Positions 30,034 to 41,336 of a stretch of DNA of 64,000 nucleotides are shown here, piece by piece. How positions within the stretch are numbered: position 1 is the first letter of the stretch; the number at the start of each line of letters is the position of its first letter. This DNA comes from Pantoea sp. SOD02. GTDB lineage: Bacteria > Pseudomonadota > Gammaproteobacteria > Enterobacterales > Enterobacteriaceae. Position numbers and translations under genes: made by a program. Below the pieces are notes generated by a model that was given only the letters and a program-made list of their open reading frames with translations, did no database searches and was not told where the DNA came from. The stretch is from the NCBI RefSeq assembly GCF_024707505.1, contig NZ_CP102604.1, positions 930,001-994,000 on the forward strand, given 5' to 3'.

Positions 30034-31295
30034 ATAAAAGCCTGATGACCGCCAGCGAGGCGCAGATCGCCGCCGCTCGCGTCATGGCGCGCTGTGATGC
30101 GCTGGCTGAGATCAGCGAAAGCGAAGATGGCCTGACGCGCGTTTATCTGTCGCCGGAACAGCTGCGCGCCAACGCGCGCGTCGGCGATTGGATGCAGGCC
30201 GCGGGCATGACGACGTGGCAGGATGCGGTGGGCAACATTTGCGGTCGCTACGAAGCGGCGCAGCCGGGCGCGCAGGCGCTGCTGCTCGGTTCGCATCTGG
30301 ATACGGTGCGCAACGCCGGTCGCTACGACGGCATGCTCGGCGTGTTAAGCGCTATCGAAACCGTACAATGGTTGCATGATCGGCAGCAGCGTTTACCGCT
30401 GGCGATTGAGATTGTCGGCTTCGGCGACGAAGAGGGCACGCGCTTCGGCATTACGCTGCTCGGCAGCCGTGGCATCACCGGCAGCTGGCCGGAAAGTTGG
30501 GTGACGCATCCGGATGGCAACGGCATTACCGTGGCAGAAGCGATGCAGGACGTCGGTTTCGATGCGGCGAAAATTCTCGACGCGGCGCGTGATGTCAATG
30601 AGATCGCCGCCTATCTGGAACTGCATATCGAGCAAGGTCCGTGCCTTGAGCAAGAAGATTTGGCGCTTGGTGTGGTGACGGCAATCAACGGCGCGCGTCG
30701 TCTGAATTGCAGTTTTATCGGTGAAGCCGGCCATGCGGGCACCGTGCCAATGACGCATCGCAAAGATGCGCTTGCCGCTGCCGCCGAATGGATGATGTTT
30801 ATTGAACACACCACGCAGGAGCACGATCCGCAGCTGGTGGCGACCGTCGGCACGCTGAGCTGCTTGCCGGGCGCGGTCAACGTGATCCCCGGCGAAGTGC
30901 AGCTGTCGCTCGACGTGCGTGGTCCGCAGGATGAACCGCTGGAGCGTTTGCTCTCCACGCTGCTCACTCAAGCGCAGGCGATTGCGCTGCGTCGCGGCTT
31001 AACCTTCAACTCCAACACGTATTACCAGATTGCCGCCACCGCCTGTGATGCGCGCTTGCAGCAGGCGCTGAGCCACGCGGTAGAAACCGTGCAAGGGCGC
31101 AGCCTGTCGCTGCCAAGCGGCGCGGGACACGATGCGATTGCCATCGCTGAGTGCTGGCCGGTTGGCATGCTGTTTGTGCGCAACCATCGCGGCATCAGCC
31201 ATCATCCGGCGGAATCGGTACAAATCGCTGATGTGGCGCTGGGCGTGCAGGCGTATCTACAAGCGGTTTGCGATATTGCCCGCGCTAAGGAATAA
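30030..31295 (+). CDS. hpxK: HpxK, allantoate amidohydrolase (M20 family)
   Basis: Hydrolyses allantoate to ureidoglycine, CO2 and ammonia. The 421-residue M20 peptidase-fold protein has metal ligands in GSHLDTVRNAGRYDG (H89, D100), the FGDEEGTRF glutamates (134-135), HIEQGP and the C-terminal ISHHPAE histidine. ATG 30030 overlaps the hpxJ stop; an upstream in-frame start lies inside hpxJ and is rejected. Hydantoinase/carbamoylase paralogs look similar, but the operon decides for allantoate. Confidence 0.9.
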   Translation: MNKSLMTASEAQIAAARVMARCDALAEISESEDGLTRVYLSPEQLRANARVGDWMQAAGMTTWQDAVGNICGRYEAAQPGAQALLLGSHLDTVRNAGRYDGMLGVLSAIETVQWLHDRQQRLPLAIEIVGFGDEEGTRFGITLLGSRGITGSWPESWVTHPDGNGITVAEAMQDVGFDAAKILDAARDVNEIAAYLELHIEQGPCLEQEDLALGVVTAINGARRLNCSFIGEAGHAGTVPMTHRKDALAAAAEWMMFIEHTTQEHDPQLVATVGTLSCLPGAVNVIPGEVQLSLDVRGPQDEPLERLLSTLLTQAQAIALRRGLTFNSNTYYQIAATACDARLQQALSHAVETVQGRSLSLPSGAGHDAIAIAECWPVGMLFVRNHRGISHHPAESVQIADVALGVQAYLQAVCDIARAKE

Positions 31296-31297
31296 AG

Positions 31298-31792
31298 ATG
31301 GATTTGGTTAGTTTTAATCAGTTGTTACCCGAAGCCGCACAGGCGGCGATTGCCCACTGCGTGGCGATTCCCGGCTGGCAACAGGCGCTGGTGGCGGCAC
31401 GGCCTTATGCCGACGTTGCGGCTTTGCAGGCAGAAGCCGATCGCCTGGCGCAGTTTTGGCAAGCCGCTGAGCTTGAGCAGGCGCTGAGTGCCCATCCGCG
31501 CATTGGCGACAAAGTGGCGGGCGCGGACAAAGAGGCCACGCTGTCGCGCAGTGAGCAGTCGGCGATGCAGCAAGCGGACGGCGCGCTGCAACTGGCGATG
31601 CTGGCGGGCAATCAAACCTATGAGCAGCGCTTTGGCCGGGTGTTTCTGATTCGCGCCAAAGGGCGCAGCGGCGAAGAGATGCTGGCGGAATTGCAGCGTC
31701 GGCTTAACAACGATGCAGCGAGTGAACAGCGTGAAGCGCTGGCGCAGCTGCGAGAAATTACCCTGTTGCGGCTGAAGGAGAGCATCACATGA
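31298..31792 (+). CDS. hpxQ: HpxQ/UraD-type OHCU decarboxylase
   Basis: Decarboxylates 2-oxo-4-hydroxy-4-carboxy-5-ureidoimidazoline to S-allantoin. The 164-residue all-helical protein contains the catalytic motif AHPRIGDK (His66) and a downstream Glu86 in RSEQSAM, as in the family. It starts 2 bp after hpxK and overlaps the next gene by ATGA. In Klebsiella hpxQ sits in another cluster; here it is appended to hpxFGHIJK. Confidence 0.9.
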   Translation: MDLVSFNQLLPEAAQAAIAHCVAIPGWQQALVAARPYADVAALQAEADRLAQFWQAAELEQALSAHPRIGDKVAGADKEATLSRSEQSAMQQADGALQLAMLAGNQTYEQRFGRVFLIRAKGRSGEEMLAELQRRLNNDAASEQREALAQLREITLLRLKESIT

Positions 31793-32124
31793 GCACCATT
31801 ACGACGCATATTCTCGATACCGCGCTGGGCAAACCGGCGATCGGCGTGGCGGTTTCGCTCGAGCAGAACAGCCCGGAAGGCTGGCTGCCGCTGGTGGAAG
31901 GCAAAACCGACAGCGACGGACGCATTAAAGATCTGACGCCCGAACCGCTGGCACCGGGTCATTATCGTTTGACGGCAGAGATCGGCGACTATTTTGCTGC
32001 CGAAGGGCGCGATGCGCTTTACGTGAGCGCGCAGATCGATTTCGTGATTGGTGCCACAGGCAGCCATTATCATCTGCCGTTTCTCATCTCGCCGTGGTCA
32101 TGGTCAACCTATCGCGGCAGCTGA
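31789..32124 (+). CDS. hpxT: HpxT/UraH-type 5-hydroxyisourate hydrolase
   Basis: Transthyretin-like enzyme that opens 5-hydroxyisourate to OHCU, the step before HpxQ. The 111-residue protein has the catalytic His7 (TTHILDT), Arg45 and the C-terminal signature SHYHLPFLISPWSWSTYRGS, including the YRGS tail that defines hydrolases against true transthyretin. There is no signal peptide, so it is cytosolic. It is the last gene of the operon, and a repeat block begins 2 bp after its stop. Confidence 0.94.
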   Translation: MSTITTHILDTALGKPAIGVAVSLEQNSPEGWLPLVEGKTDSDGRIKDLTPEPLAPGHYRLTAEIGDYFAAEGRDALYVSAQIDFVIGATGSHYHLPFLISPWSWSTYRGS

Positions 32125-32126
32125 TT

Positions 32127-32507
32127 GTAGGGGGCGCATTCATGCGCACCAGGTCGCCATAAATGGCAACCCTACGGGATTTGTAGCGATGGATAGTCAA
32201 AAAAATGCATAGTTGCTGCAGCGTGGGTGTTGAGGCGACATCCCAACACGCTGAGCGAATGAGGGATTCCAGGACGAGCCGCATGGATGCGGCGAGAGGT
32301 GGCGCTGAGCAGGAGCGAATAGCCACCGGTCCGTCAGGAATCGTGAATGAGTGAAGGCACCGCGCAGCGGCGGGTTGGGCTGACGCAAGGCCCGGGAGTG
32401 CAGAGGGCGCGGCCAGGCGTCCTCTGCTCGGTCGCCGCATGAAGTTACTGCAACTGCCTCAGAAAATGGCGAACGAAAGTCGCTCCGCGCTTAACCGAGC
32501 GGCATTA
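32127..32507. mobile_element. IS4-end mini-element, copy B (truncated, inverted relative to copy A)
   Basis: The reverse complement of 32135-32507 matches 20631-21003 at about nine bases in ten with no net length change (both 373 bp). The intact terminal repeat ends at 32507, next to the hairpin core CGCCATTCATGGCG. The other end lacks the last 111 bp of copy A. It stops in a GTAGGG-family hairpin (GGCGCATTCATGCGCACC, 32133-32150) adjacent to the hpxT stop. A second hairpin lies at about 32152-32175. No gene is supported between 32125 and 32669. Confidence 0.75.
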
Positions 32508-32609
32508 CGCCATTCATGGCGACCTGTTTTTGCGAAGCGCATCACGCGCTGCGCTTGAAAGCCAGTAACTATCAAAACCTTCGGTTCATCCAAATATATT
32601 CTTGGCTAA

Positions 32610-34868
<2,259 letters not shown>

Positions 34869-34886
34869 TCTACGCAATCAAAAATA

Positions 34887-34906
34887 AACCCCGGCTTGCC
34901 GGGGTT
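34887..34906 (+). terminator. katG terminator hairpin, separated from its T run by an insertion
   Basis: AACCCCGGC, TT, GCCGGGGTT forms a 9-bp stem but is followed by ATGCCG rather than T residues. The matching CGGCTTGCCGG followed by eight T lies at 35039-35057, on the other side of the mini-element. This looks like a split Rho-independent terminator. Confidence 0.65.
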
Positions 34907-35038
34907 ATGCCGCTCAGTTAAACATTAATTAGCATATGTATGCAGGTGCGCATGAATGCGCACCCTACGAAAAACGCGCCAATCCTTTGTAGGGTCGCCA
35001 TTTATGGTGACCTAAAAACGCTTAACTGACGAGCATTA
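34905..35038. mobile_element. IS4-end mini-element, copy C (short), inserted in the katG terminator
   Basis: About 134 bp with terminal inverted repeats TTATGCCGCTCAGTTAA (left) and TAATGCTCGTCAGTTAAGCG (right, read inward). It holds two GTAGGG-family hairpins: GGTGCGCATGAATGCGCACC at 34945-34964 and GGTCGCCATTTATGGTGACC at 34993-35012. It is flanked by direct copies of CGGCTTGCCGG (34892-34902 and 35039-35049), a probable target duplication of at least 11 bp. No coding capacity. Confidence 0.75.
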
Positions 35039-35058
35039 CGGCTTGCCGGTTTTTTTTA

Positions 35059-35829
35059 TTACTTCAGCGTATAACCATCCGCATCGCGCCACGCTGGGAA
35101 GCGTTCGCGGTAGGCTTGCAGCTCTTCCAGCGAGAGCTCTGCATCAAGACGTGCGCGTGCAAAAGGCTCGCCGCTCGCCATAATCTCACCCAGCGGCGAA
35201 ATAATCCGGCTGTCGCCACTGTATTGATGTTGATTGCCATCGCTGCCGACACGGTTGCAACCGGCGACGTAAGCCTGATTTTCAATCGCACGTGCTAACA
35301 GCAACGACTGCCAGTGCAGCGCACGCGGAGCCGGCCAGTTGGCGACATAGAGCGCCAGATCGTAATCGTTGTGGTTGCGAGAGAACACCGGGAAGCGCAG
35401 GTCGTAGCAAATTTGCGGCAGAATACGCCAGCCGCGCCACTCAAACACTTCGCGCGTTTCACCCGCCACATAGTGCTGATGCTCATTGGCCATGCGGAAC
35501 AGATGACGTTTGTCGTACTGATGCAGCGTGCCGTTCGGCTCGACCAGCAAGAAGCGGTTCACCGCGCCTTTTTCCGTCTGGATCGCCGCACTGCCGCCGA
35601 CTAGCGCGTTGCTGGTTTGTGCGTGCGCGTGCAGCCAGGCGACGACTTCATCCTGCGGCAGCGAACTTTCGGCGGCCTCCATGGCGAAACCGGTGGTGAA
35701 CATCTCCGGCAGCAGAATGATGTCGCGGCCTTCAATGCCTTTCAGCACGCCATCGAAGTGACGCAGGTTAGCTGCGCCATCCATCCAGCTCAGGGTTTCC
35801 TGCAGAACGGTAATTTTCAAAGCTGACAT
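35059..35829 (-). CDS. yafV: YafV, omega-amidase (2-oxoglutaramate amidase), nitrilase superfamily
   Basis: Carbon-nitrogen hydrolase of 256 residues with the nitrilase catalytic triad E42 (LPEMFTTGF), K107 (QYDKRHLF) and C141 (PQICYDLRFP). Omega-amidases hydrolyse 2-oxoglutaramate, the product of glutamine transaminases. Overlap of 13 bp with the preceding methionine aminotransferase gene fits that role: it removes the by-product when glutamine is the amino donor in methionine salvage. ATG 35829 matches the family start; an upstream in-frame ATG lies inside mtnE. Confidence 0.9.
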   Translation of the reverse strand: MSALKITVLQETLSWMDGAANLRHFDGVLKGIEGRDIILLPEMFTTGFAMEAAESSLPQDEVVAWLHAHAQTSNALVGGSAAIQTEKGAVNRFLLVEPNGTLHQYDKRHLFRMANEHQHYVAGETREVFEWRGWRILPQICYDLRFPVFSRNHNDYDLALYVANWPAPRALHWQSLLLARAIENQAYVAGCNRVGSDGNQHQYSGDSRIISPLGEIMASGEPFARARLDAELSLEELQAYRERFPAWRDADGYTLK

Positions 35830-36977
35830 AAGCGCTCCGCAGCGGCGTCGAGCGTCGCTTCCTGTTTGGCAAAGCACAGGCGAATCAGCTTGTGCGGGAA
35901 GGCATCGGCGCAGAATACCGACAGCGGAATCGCCGCCACGCCGACTTCTTTGGTCAGCATCTGGCAGAAACTCACGTCATCCAGATCGGAAATCGCGCTG
36001 TAATCGACCAGCAGGAAGTAAGTGCCTTCACACGGCAGCACTTTGAAACGGCTGGCGGAGAGCTTCTGAATAAAGCGATCGCGGCGTGCGCGGTAGAATT
36101 CCGGCAGTTCACGATAGTGCTCAGGCTCCTGACGCAGCATATCGGCAATCGCCAGCTGTGCTGGCGTATTCACCGAGAAGGTCAGATATTGATGCACTTT
36201 ACGGATTTCAGCACTGATCGCCGCCGGTGCGATGCAGTAACCTACTTTCCAGCCGGTCATGTGGAAGGTCTTGCCAAATGACGATACCGCAATCGAACGC
36301 TGACGCAGTTCAGCATGCGCCAACACGCTGGCGTGGCCCGCTTCGGCGAAACAGATGTGCTCATACACTTCGTCGCTCAGCACATAAATTTCCTGCTCAG
36401 CAATCGCCTGCCACAGTTCGGCATAATCGCTTTTGCGCCACACCGTGGCGGACGGATTGTGCGGCGTATTGAGAATCACTAAGCGGGTTTTGCTGCTCAG
36501 CAGGCTGCGGAATTCGCGCCAGTCAACGCGGAAACTCGGTGGCTGCAGGGCGATGCGTTTCAACACGCCCCCCGCCAACTGCACGGCAGGCGCGTAGCTG
36601 TCGTAGCTTGGGTCGAAGCAGATCACTTCGTCTCCGGCACGCACCAATGCGGTAATTGCGGCGTAGAGCGCTTCGGTCGCGCCTGCGGTGATGGTGATAT
36701 CGCTGTTGACGTCAGGCGTGTGGCCGTAAAGCGCAGCGGTTTTCTCAACAATCGCTTCACGCAGTGGCAGTACACCGATCATCGGTGCATATTGGTTGGC
36801 GCCCTGGCTGACGTGATGCGCCAGGCGCTGCTGCAAATAGCGCGGACCGTCAAAATCGGGAAAGCCTTGCGAAAGGTTGATGGCGTTGTGCTGCTGCGCT
36901 AACGCGCTCATTTGCGTAAAGATGGTGGTGCCGAGCGCCGGTAATTTGCTCTCGGGGATCAGGTTGTGCTGCGTCAT
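35817..36977 (-). CDS. mtnE: MtnE/YbdL-type methionine aminotransferase
   Basis: PLP-dependent class I aminotransferase of 386 residues. The PLP lysine is K236 in SSFGKTFHMTGWKVGY, with NPSATVW and SDEVYEH cofactor contacts. It resembles E. coli YbdL, which prefers methionine. In methionine salvage it converts 4-methylthio-2-oxobutyrate to methionine, the last step. It is divergent from mtnB across a strong MetJ operator, which supports this assignment over kynurenine or glutamine aminotransferase. Confidence 0.88.
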   Translation of the reverse strand: MTQHNLIPESKLPALGTTIFTQMSALAQQHNAINLSQGFPDFDGPRYLQQRLAHHVSQGANQYAPMIGVLPLREAIVEKTAALYGHTPDVNSDITITAGATEALYAAITALVRAGDEVICFDPSYDSYAPAVQLAGGVLKRIALQPPSFRVDWREFRSLLSSKTRLVILNTPHNPSATVWRKSDYAELWQAIAEQEIYVLSDEVYEHICFAEAGHASVLAHAELRQRSIAVSSFGKTFHMTGWKVGYCIAPAAISAEIRKVHQYLTFSVNTPAQLAIADMLRQEPEHYRELPEFYRARRDRFIQKLSASRFKVLPCEGTYFLLVDYSAISDLDDVSFCQMLTKEVGVAAIPLSVFCADAFPHKLIRLCFAKQEATLDAAAERLCQL

Positions 36978-37063
36978 TGTTTTGTGGCCTTAAGCGCGAA
37001 TGTCGTTGCGGAGAAACCCTGTGTTGCTGCCACTATAAACAGGATGTTAACATTTGGCAATCG

Positions 37064-37079
37064 AGACGCTTAGACGTCT
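37064..37079. promoter_or_regulatory. Tandem MetJ boxes between mtnE and mtnB
   Basis: AGACGCTT followed directly by AGACGTCT, the second a perfect match to the met-box consensus and the first 6/8. The position between divergent methionine-salvage genes predicts MetJ-SAM repression of both. Confidence 0.88.
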
Positions 37080-37108
37080 AAACTAACCTGCGGAGCCTGT
37101 ATATCGCT

Positions 37109-37723
37109 ATGACGGATTTTCTTCCACTGGAACATTTAGTGGCCGCCTGCCACTGGATTGGTGGCAAAGGCTGGGCACCCGCAACCGGCGGTAATATGTC
37201 GGTGCGGCAGGACGCGGAGTATTGTCTGCTGAGTGCGTCCGGCAAAGATAAAGGCAGCCTGACGCGTGATGATTTTATCCAGGTTGAGATCGCCACCAAC
37301 GCGGTGCCATCGGGGCGCACGCCATCGGCGGAAACCGGCCTGCATACCCTGATTTACCGTCTTTTTCCGCAGGCGGGCGCGGTGTTGCATACGCATACGG
37401 TTAACTCGACGGTGCTGTCGCGAGTGGAGAAGGGCGATGCATTGCTGCTCAGCGGCTATGAGATGCAGAAAACCCTGGCCGGGCAGCAGACGCATCTGAA
37501 TACCGTCGCCATCCCCATGTTCGATAACGATCAGGACATTTCGGCGCTGGCGCAGCGTATCGAAGCTTTTGCCGCCGATACGCCGCTGCAATATGGTTTT
37601 CTGCTGCGCGGCCACGGTTTGACCTGCTGGGGCAAGGACGTGAACGAAGCGCGTCGCCATCTGGAAGGTTTGGAATTTCTGTTTGAATGTGAGCTGCAAC
37701 GTCGCCTGCTGGAGGCCAAATGA
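37109..37723 (+). CDS. mtnB: MtnB, methylthioribulose-1-phosphate dehydratase
   Basis: Class II aldolase/adducin-fold enzyme of 204 residues. It dehydrates methylthioribulose-1-phosphate to a diketo phosphate. Zinc-ligand histidines H94 and H96 are in [11 protein letters not shown], with the third in [17 protein letters not shown] binds phosphate. It opens the mtnBCD operon behind the MetJ boxes and overlaps mtnC by ATGA. Confidence 0.95.
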   Translation: MTDFLPLEHLVAACHWIGGKGWAPATGGNMSVRQDAEYCLLSASGKDKGSLTRDDFIQVEIATNAVPSGRTPSAETGLHTLIYRLFPQAGAVLHTHTVNSTVLSRVEKGDALLLSGYEMQKTLAGQQTHLNTVAIPMFDNDQDISALAQRIEAFAADTPLQYGFLLRGHGLTCWGKDVNEARRHLEGLEFLFECELQRRLLEAK

Positions 37724-38403
37724 TTCGCGCCATTGTTACCGATATTGAAGGCACCACTAGCGATATCCAGTTTGTACATCAGGTGTTATTCCCTTATGCG
37801 CGCCAGCATTTAGCAGCGTATGTGCGGGAAAATCACGCGGATGAAAACGTCGCCGCCGCACTCAACGCGGTGCGTGAAGAGTCTGGTGCGCCTCAGGCCT
37901 CGCTGGAGGAGCTGATTACCACGCTCACGAATTATATCGATCAGGATCGCAAGTCGCCGGGCCTCAAAGCCTTGCAGGGCATGATTTGGCGCGCCGGCTA
38001 CGTGGAAGGCCAGTTCACCGGCCACCTTTACCCCGATGTGCTGCCGGCTTTTGAGCGCTGGCAGCAGCAGGGGATTGGCCTGTATGTTTATTCCTCGGGA
38101 TCGGTCGCCGCGCAAAAACTGTTATTTGGCTACAGTGATGAAGGTGATTTAACCTCGCTGTTCAGCGGCTATTTTGATACCGGCGTCGGCGCGAAACGTG
38201 AAGCGCAATCGTATCGCAATATCGCAGAAAAAATCGGCCTTGCGCCTGCGTCATTGCTGTTCCTGTCAGATATTCATCAGGAGCTGGATGCAGCAGCGGA
38301 TGCGGGCTGGCATACCGTGCAGTTAATTCGTGGCGAGGCGGACAACGCCAGTCGCCATCACCAGGTCAACGATTTTTCCCAGATTAAACCGGAGTCGATT
38401 TAA
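37720..38403 (+). CDS. mtnC: MtnC, enolase-phosphatase E1
   Basis: HAD-family enzyme of 227 residues. It enolises and then dephosphorylates 2,3-diketo-5-methylthiopentyl-1-phosphate to the acireductone. Motif I is [12 protein letters not shown] (D8, E10), motif II is [14 protein letters not shown] and the acid motif is [13 protein letters not shown]. It is translationally coupled to mtnB, with mtnD starting 1 bp after its stop. Confidence 0.96.
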   Translation: MIRAIVTDIEGTTSDIQFVHQVLFPYARQHLAAYVRENHADENVAAALNAVREESGAPQASLEELITTLTNYIDQDRKSPGLKALQGMIWRAGYVEGQFTGHLYPDVLPAFERWQQQGIGLYVYSSGSVAAQKLLFGYSDEGDLTSLFSGYFDTGVGAKREAQSYRNIAEKIGLAPASLLFLSDIHQELDAAADAGWHTVQLIRGEADNASRHHQVNDFSQIKPESI

Positions 38404-38404
38404 C

Positions 38405-38947
38405 ATGAGTGCACTGACCATTTTTACCGATACCGAAGCCCATCAACCGGTGTGGCACAGCACCGATGCCGAGGCGATTCGCGATCGTCTCAACGCGAAA
38501 AACGTGCGCTTTGAACGCTGGGAAGCCGATCGCGATCTGGGTGCGAATCCCGATGCAGAGACGGTGATCAAGGCCTATCAACATGCGATTGATCGTCTGG
38601 TGGCCGAGAAGGGCTATCAGAGCTGGGATGTGCTGAGCATGCGTGCGGATAATCCGCAGAAAGAGGTGCTGCGCACCAAGTTCCTCAACGAACATACGCA
38701 CAGCGAAGATGAAGTGCGTTTCTTCGTTGAAGGTTCAGGGCTGTTCTGTCTGCATCTGGATGGTGAGGTGTATCAGATTTTGTGTGAGAAGAATGATCTG
38801 ATCTCAGTGCCGGCTGGCACAGCGCACTGGTTTGATATGGGTTCTGAGCCGCACTTTACCGCGATCCGTATTTTCGATAATCAGGAAGGTTGGGTCGCGA
38901 ATTTCACCGGCGACAAGATTGCCGATGCGTATCCGCGCTTGGCGTGA
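38405..38947 (+). CDS. mtnD: MtnD, acireductone dioxygenase
   Basis: Cupin-fold dioxygenase of 180 residues. With Fe(II) it forms the methionine precursor 4-methylthio-2-oxobutyrate; with Ni(II) it gives an off-pathway product in homologs. Metal ligands H97, H99, E103 (NEHTHSEDE) and H141 (GTAHWF) are all seen. ATG 38405 directly follows the mtnC stop; an in-frame upstream ATG lies inside mtnC. A hairpin terminator follows. Confidence 0.96.
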   Translation: MSALTIFTDTEAHQPVWHSTDAEAIRDRLNAKNVRFERWEADRDLGANPDAETVIKAYQHAIDRLVAEKGYQSWDVLSMRADNPQKEVLRTKFLNEHTHSEDEVRFFVEGSGLFCLHLDGEVYQILCEKNDLISVPAGTAHWFDMGSEPHFTAIRIFDNQEGWVANFTGDKIADAYPRLA

Positions 38948-38949
38948 TT

Positions 38950-38978
38950 GTAGGGTCGTCATTCATGACGACCTTTTT
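38950..38978 (+). terminator. GTAGGG-family hairpin acting as mtnD terminator
   Basis: GGTCGTCATTCATGACGACC followed by TTTTT. It is the GTAGGG repeat with a paired C-to-T / G-to-A change relative to GGTCGCCATTCATGGCGACC, keeping the stem. The T run makes it a plausible intrinsic terminator. Confidence 0.75.
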
Positions 38979-39002
38979 ATCAACCGCACATTACCCATTC
39001 CC

Positions 39003-40022
39003 CTACGGCTGAAAAATCCCCTCATGAACTTGCGCTGGCGTCACCACGCCAGTATCCAGCACCCAACCGCTAATCAACGCCGCTGGCGTCACATCAAAGG
39101 CTGGGTTATAGACTGCCGCATTCTCCGGTGCCCACTGCACGCTACCAAAACTGCCTGATACGCCGGTCACTTCGCTGGCGGCACGCTGCTCTATAGGAAT
39201 GGCATCGCCGTTCGGACATTGACGATCCAGCGTGGTGTGCGGTGCGGCGACGTAGAACGGAATGCGGTGATAGTGCGCCAGCACGGCCAGGCTATAGGTG
39301 CCAATCTTGTTGGCGACATCACCGTTCGCCGCGATACGATCCGCACCGACCCAAATGGCATCGACCACGCCGCGCGCCATTAAACTGGCGGCCATTGAGT
39401 CGGTAATCAGCTGATAAGGAATGTTCAGTTCACCCAGTTCCCACGCGGTTAAGCGACCACCTTGCAGCAGCGGTCGTGTCTCATCTACCCAGACATTTTT
39501 CACCAGGCCTTGTTGATGAGCGTAGGAGATGACGCCGAGCGCAGTGCCGACGCCGGCAGTCGCCAGCCCGCCGGTATTGCAGTGCGTCAGCAGTTGGCTG
39601 CCCGGTTTCACCAGCGTGCTACCCGCACGCGCGATGTTGTCACACAGTTGCTTATCTTCGGCCACCAGACGCAGCGCTTCGCCGCTCAACGCCGCGACGA
39701 AATCACTTTCGGCCAACGCCACTTTCATGCGATCCAGGTTATTCATCAGGTTCACAGCTGTTGGGCGCGCTGCGCGCAGCACCTCCAGCGCCGCCGCTAA
39801 TTCCGTGCGCGCTGCGCCTTGCTCGCCCAGCAGCGCCAGCAACAAACTGGCGGAGAGGCCAATCAGTGGCGCACCGCGCACGCGCAAGGCGTGAATGTGT
39901 TCAACCAACTGCGCGACGCTGTGCGCAGGCAGCCAGTTTTGTTGCTGTGGCAGCGCCTGCTGGTCAAGGATCCACAGTTGATTATCGTTGACCTCAAGGC
40001 TGGTGGTACGAAGTGTTTGCAT
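39003..40022 (-). CDS. mtnA: MtnA, methylthioribose-1-phosphate isomerase
   Basis: Isomerises methylthioribose-1-phosphate to methylthioribulose-1-phosphate. The 339-residue protein is of the eIF2B-alpha-like family with catalytic C148 ([12 protein letters not shown]) and D228 ([13 protein letters not shown]). The N-terminal RVRGAPLIG and the NKIGTY segment are standard. It is divergent from mtnK with a shared MetJ operator and convergent with mtnD. Confidence 0.96.
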   Translation of the reverse strand: MQTLRTTSLEVNDNQLWILDQQALPQQQNWLPAHSVAQLVEHIHALRVRGAPLIGLSASLLLALLGEQGAARTELAAALEVLRAARPTAVNLMNNLDRMKVALAESDFVAALSGEALRLVAEDKQLCDNIARAGSTLVKPGSQLLTHCNTGGLATAGVGTALGVISYAHQQGLVKNVWVDETRPLLQGGRLTAWELGELNIPYQLITDSMAASLMARGVVDAIWVGADRIAANGDVANKIGTYSLAVLAHYHRIPFYVAAPHTTLDRQCPNGDAIPIEQRAASEVTGVSGSFGSVQWAPENAAVYNPAFDVTPAALISGWVLDTGVVTPAQVHEGIFQP

Positions 40023-40074
40023 GGTGTGAAATCCCTGTTGCGTTAATGCTGGCTATTGTGCCAACATGCGTAAC

Positions 40075-40098
40075 GGATGTATAGACGTCTGAACGGCT
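40075..40098. promoter_or_regulatory. Triple MetJ-box array between mtnA and mtnK
   Basis: Three contiguous 8-mers, GGATGTAT, AGACGTCT and GAACGGCT: the middle is perfect, the outer ones about 5/8. They sit about 30 bp before mtnK and 53 bp before mtnA, predicting joint MetJ control. Confidence 0.85.
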
Positions 40099-40127
40099 TA
40101 TTACTATCGATAATCGAGGAACAGGCA

Positions 40128-41327
40128 ATGTCGCAATACCGTACGTTCAATGCTGCCGATGCTGTGGAATATGCGAAACAATTTGGCGGCGTGGACGATC
40201 CGTCTGCGCTGGTGCGCGCCGAAGAGATCGGTGATGGCAACCTTAACCTGGTGTTTAAGATTTTCGATAACCAAGGCCGCAGTCGCGTGGTGGTGAAGCA
40301 GGCATTGCCGTATGTGCGCTGCGTCGGCGAATCCTGGCCGTTGACGCTGGATCGCGCGCGTCTCGAAGCGCAGACGTTGATTGAACACTACAAACATTGC
40401 CCGCAGCACACTGTCAACGTCACCCATTACGATGCCGAACTGGCGGTGATGGCGATGGAAGATCTCTCCAGCCACCGTATTTGGCGCAGCGAGCTGGTGA
40501 AGGGCGCTTATTACCCGCAGGCCGGCCGCCAGGTTGGCGAGTATCTGGCGCAGACGCTGTTCCATACCTCTGATTTCTTCCTGCATCCGCATAAGAAAAA
40601 AGCCGAAGTGGCGCGTTTCATTAATCCGGAAATGTGCGAAATCACTGAAGACTTATTCTTCAACGATCCGTTTATCGATCATGAGCGCAATAAATATCCT
40701 GCGGCGCTGGAATCGCTGGTGGTCAGCCTGCGTAGCGACGATGCGCTAAAAATCGCCGTGGCCGGCCTCAAGCATCGCTTCTTCGCCGATGCGGAAGCAT
40801 TGCTGCATGGCGATGTGCATAGCGGTTCGATCTTTGTCGCCGATGGCAGCCTGAAAGTGATTGATGCGGAGTTCGGTTACTTTGGGCCGATTGGTTTTGA
40901 CGTTGGCAGCGCGATTGGCAACTTGCTGATTAATTACTGCTGCCTGCCGGGCCTGATGGCACCGCGTGAGGCGGCAGAAGGGCGTGAACGTCGTCTGAGC
41001 GATGTACAGGAAGTGTGCAATCAATTTGCCAGCCGCTTTGTGGAATTGGCAAAAGAGAAAACCCGCGATGTGGCGCTGGCTTATCCCGGTTATGCCGAAT
41101 CCTTCCTGCGCAAAGTGTGGCGCGATACCTTGGGTTACTGCGGTACTGAGTTGATCCGCCGCACGGTGGGGATGTCTCACGTTGCGGACTTCAAACAGAT
41201 CGAAGATCAGACCATGCGCACCGAGTGCATTCGCAGCTGTATCACGCTGGGTCGCACGCTGATTCTGGCTGCCGATCATATTGCCGATGTGGATGCGCTG
41301 ATTGCGCGGATTCGTCAGGCGGGTTAA
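40128..41327 (+). CDS. mtnK: MtnK, 5-methylthioribose kinase
   Basis: Phosphorylates methylthioribose, the entry step of the salvage pathway after MTA nucleosidase. The 399-residue protein has a protein-kinase-like fold: [15 protein letters not shown] glycine loop, [11 protein letters not shown] lysine region, catalytic loop [13 protein letters not shown] and [15 protein letters not shown] metal motif. ATG 40128 follows GAGGAACAGG. The gene is complete; its stop is immediately followed by an IS4 remnant. Confidence 0.95.
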   Translation: MSQYRTFNAADAVEYAKQFGGVDDPSALVRAEEIGDGNLNLVFKIFDNQGRSRVVVKQALPYVRCVGESWPLTLDRARLEAQTLIEHYKHCPQHTVNVTHYDAELAVMAMEDLSSHRIWRSELVKGAYYPQAGRQVGEYLAQTLFHTSDFFLHPHKKKAEVARFINPEMCEITEDLFFNDPFIDHERNKYPAALESLVVSLRSDDALKIAVAGLKHRFFADAEALLHGDVHSGSIFVADGSLKVIDAEFGYFGPIGFDVGSAIGNLLINYCCLPGLMAPREAAEGRERRLSDVQEVCNQFASRFVELAKEKTRDVALAYPGYAESFLRKVWRDTLGYCGTELIRRTVGMSHVADFKQIEDQTMRTECIRSCITLGRTLILAADHIADVDALIARIRQAG

Positions 41328-41336
41328 TGCTGGTGT

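Noticed and set aside
41325..41333. TAATGCTGG at the mtnK stop codon as a surviving left end of IS4 copy 1
   Set aside because: The match is short, the left flank shows no duplication of the right-flank GCCCCGTTTCCGGGGC, and the same left junction exists in copy 2 without it.
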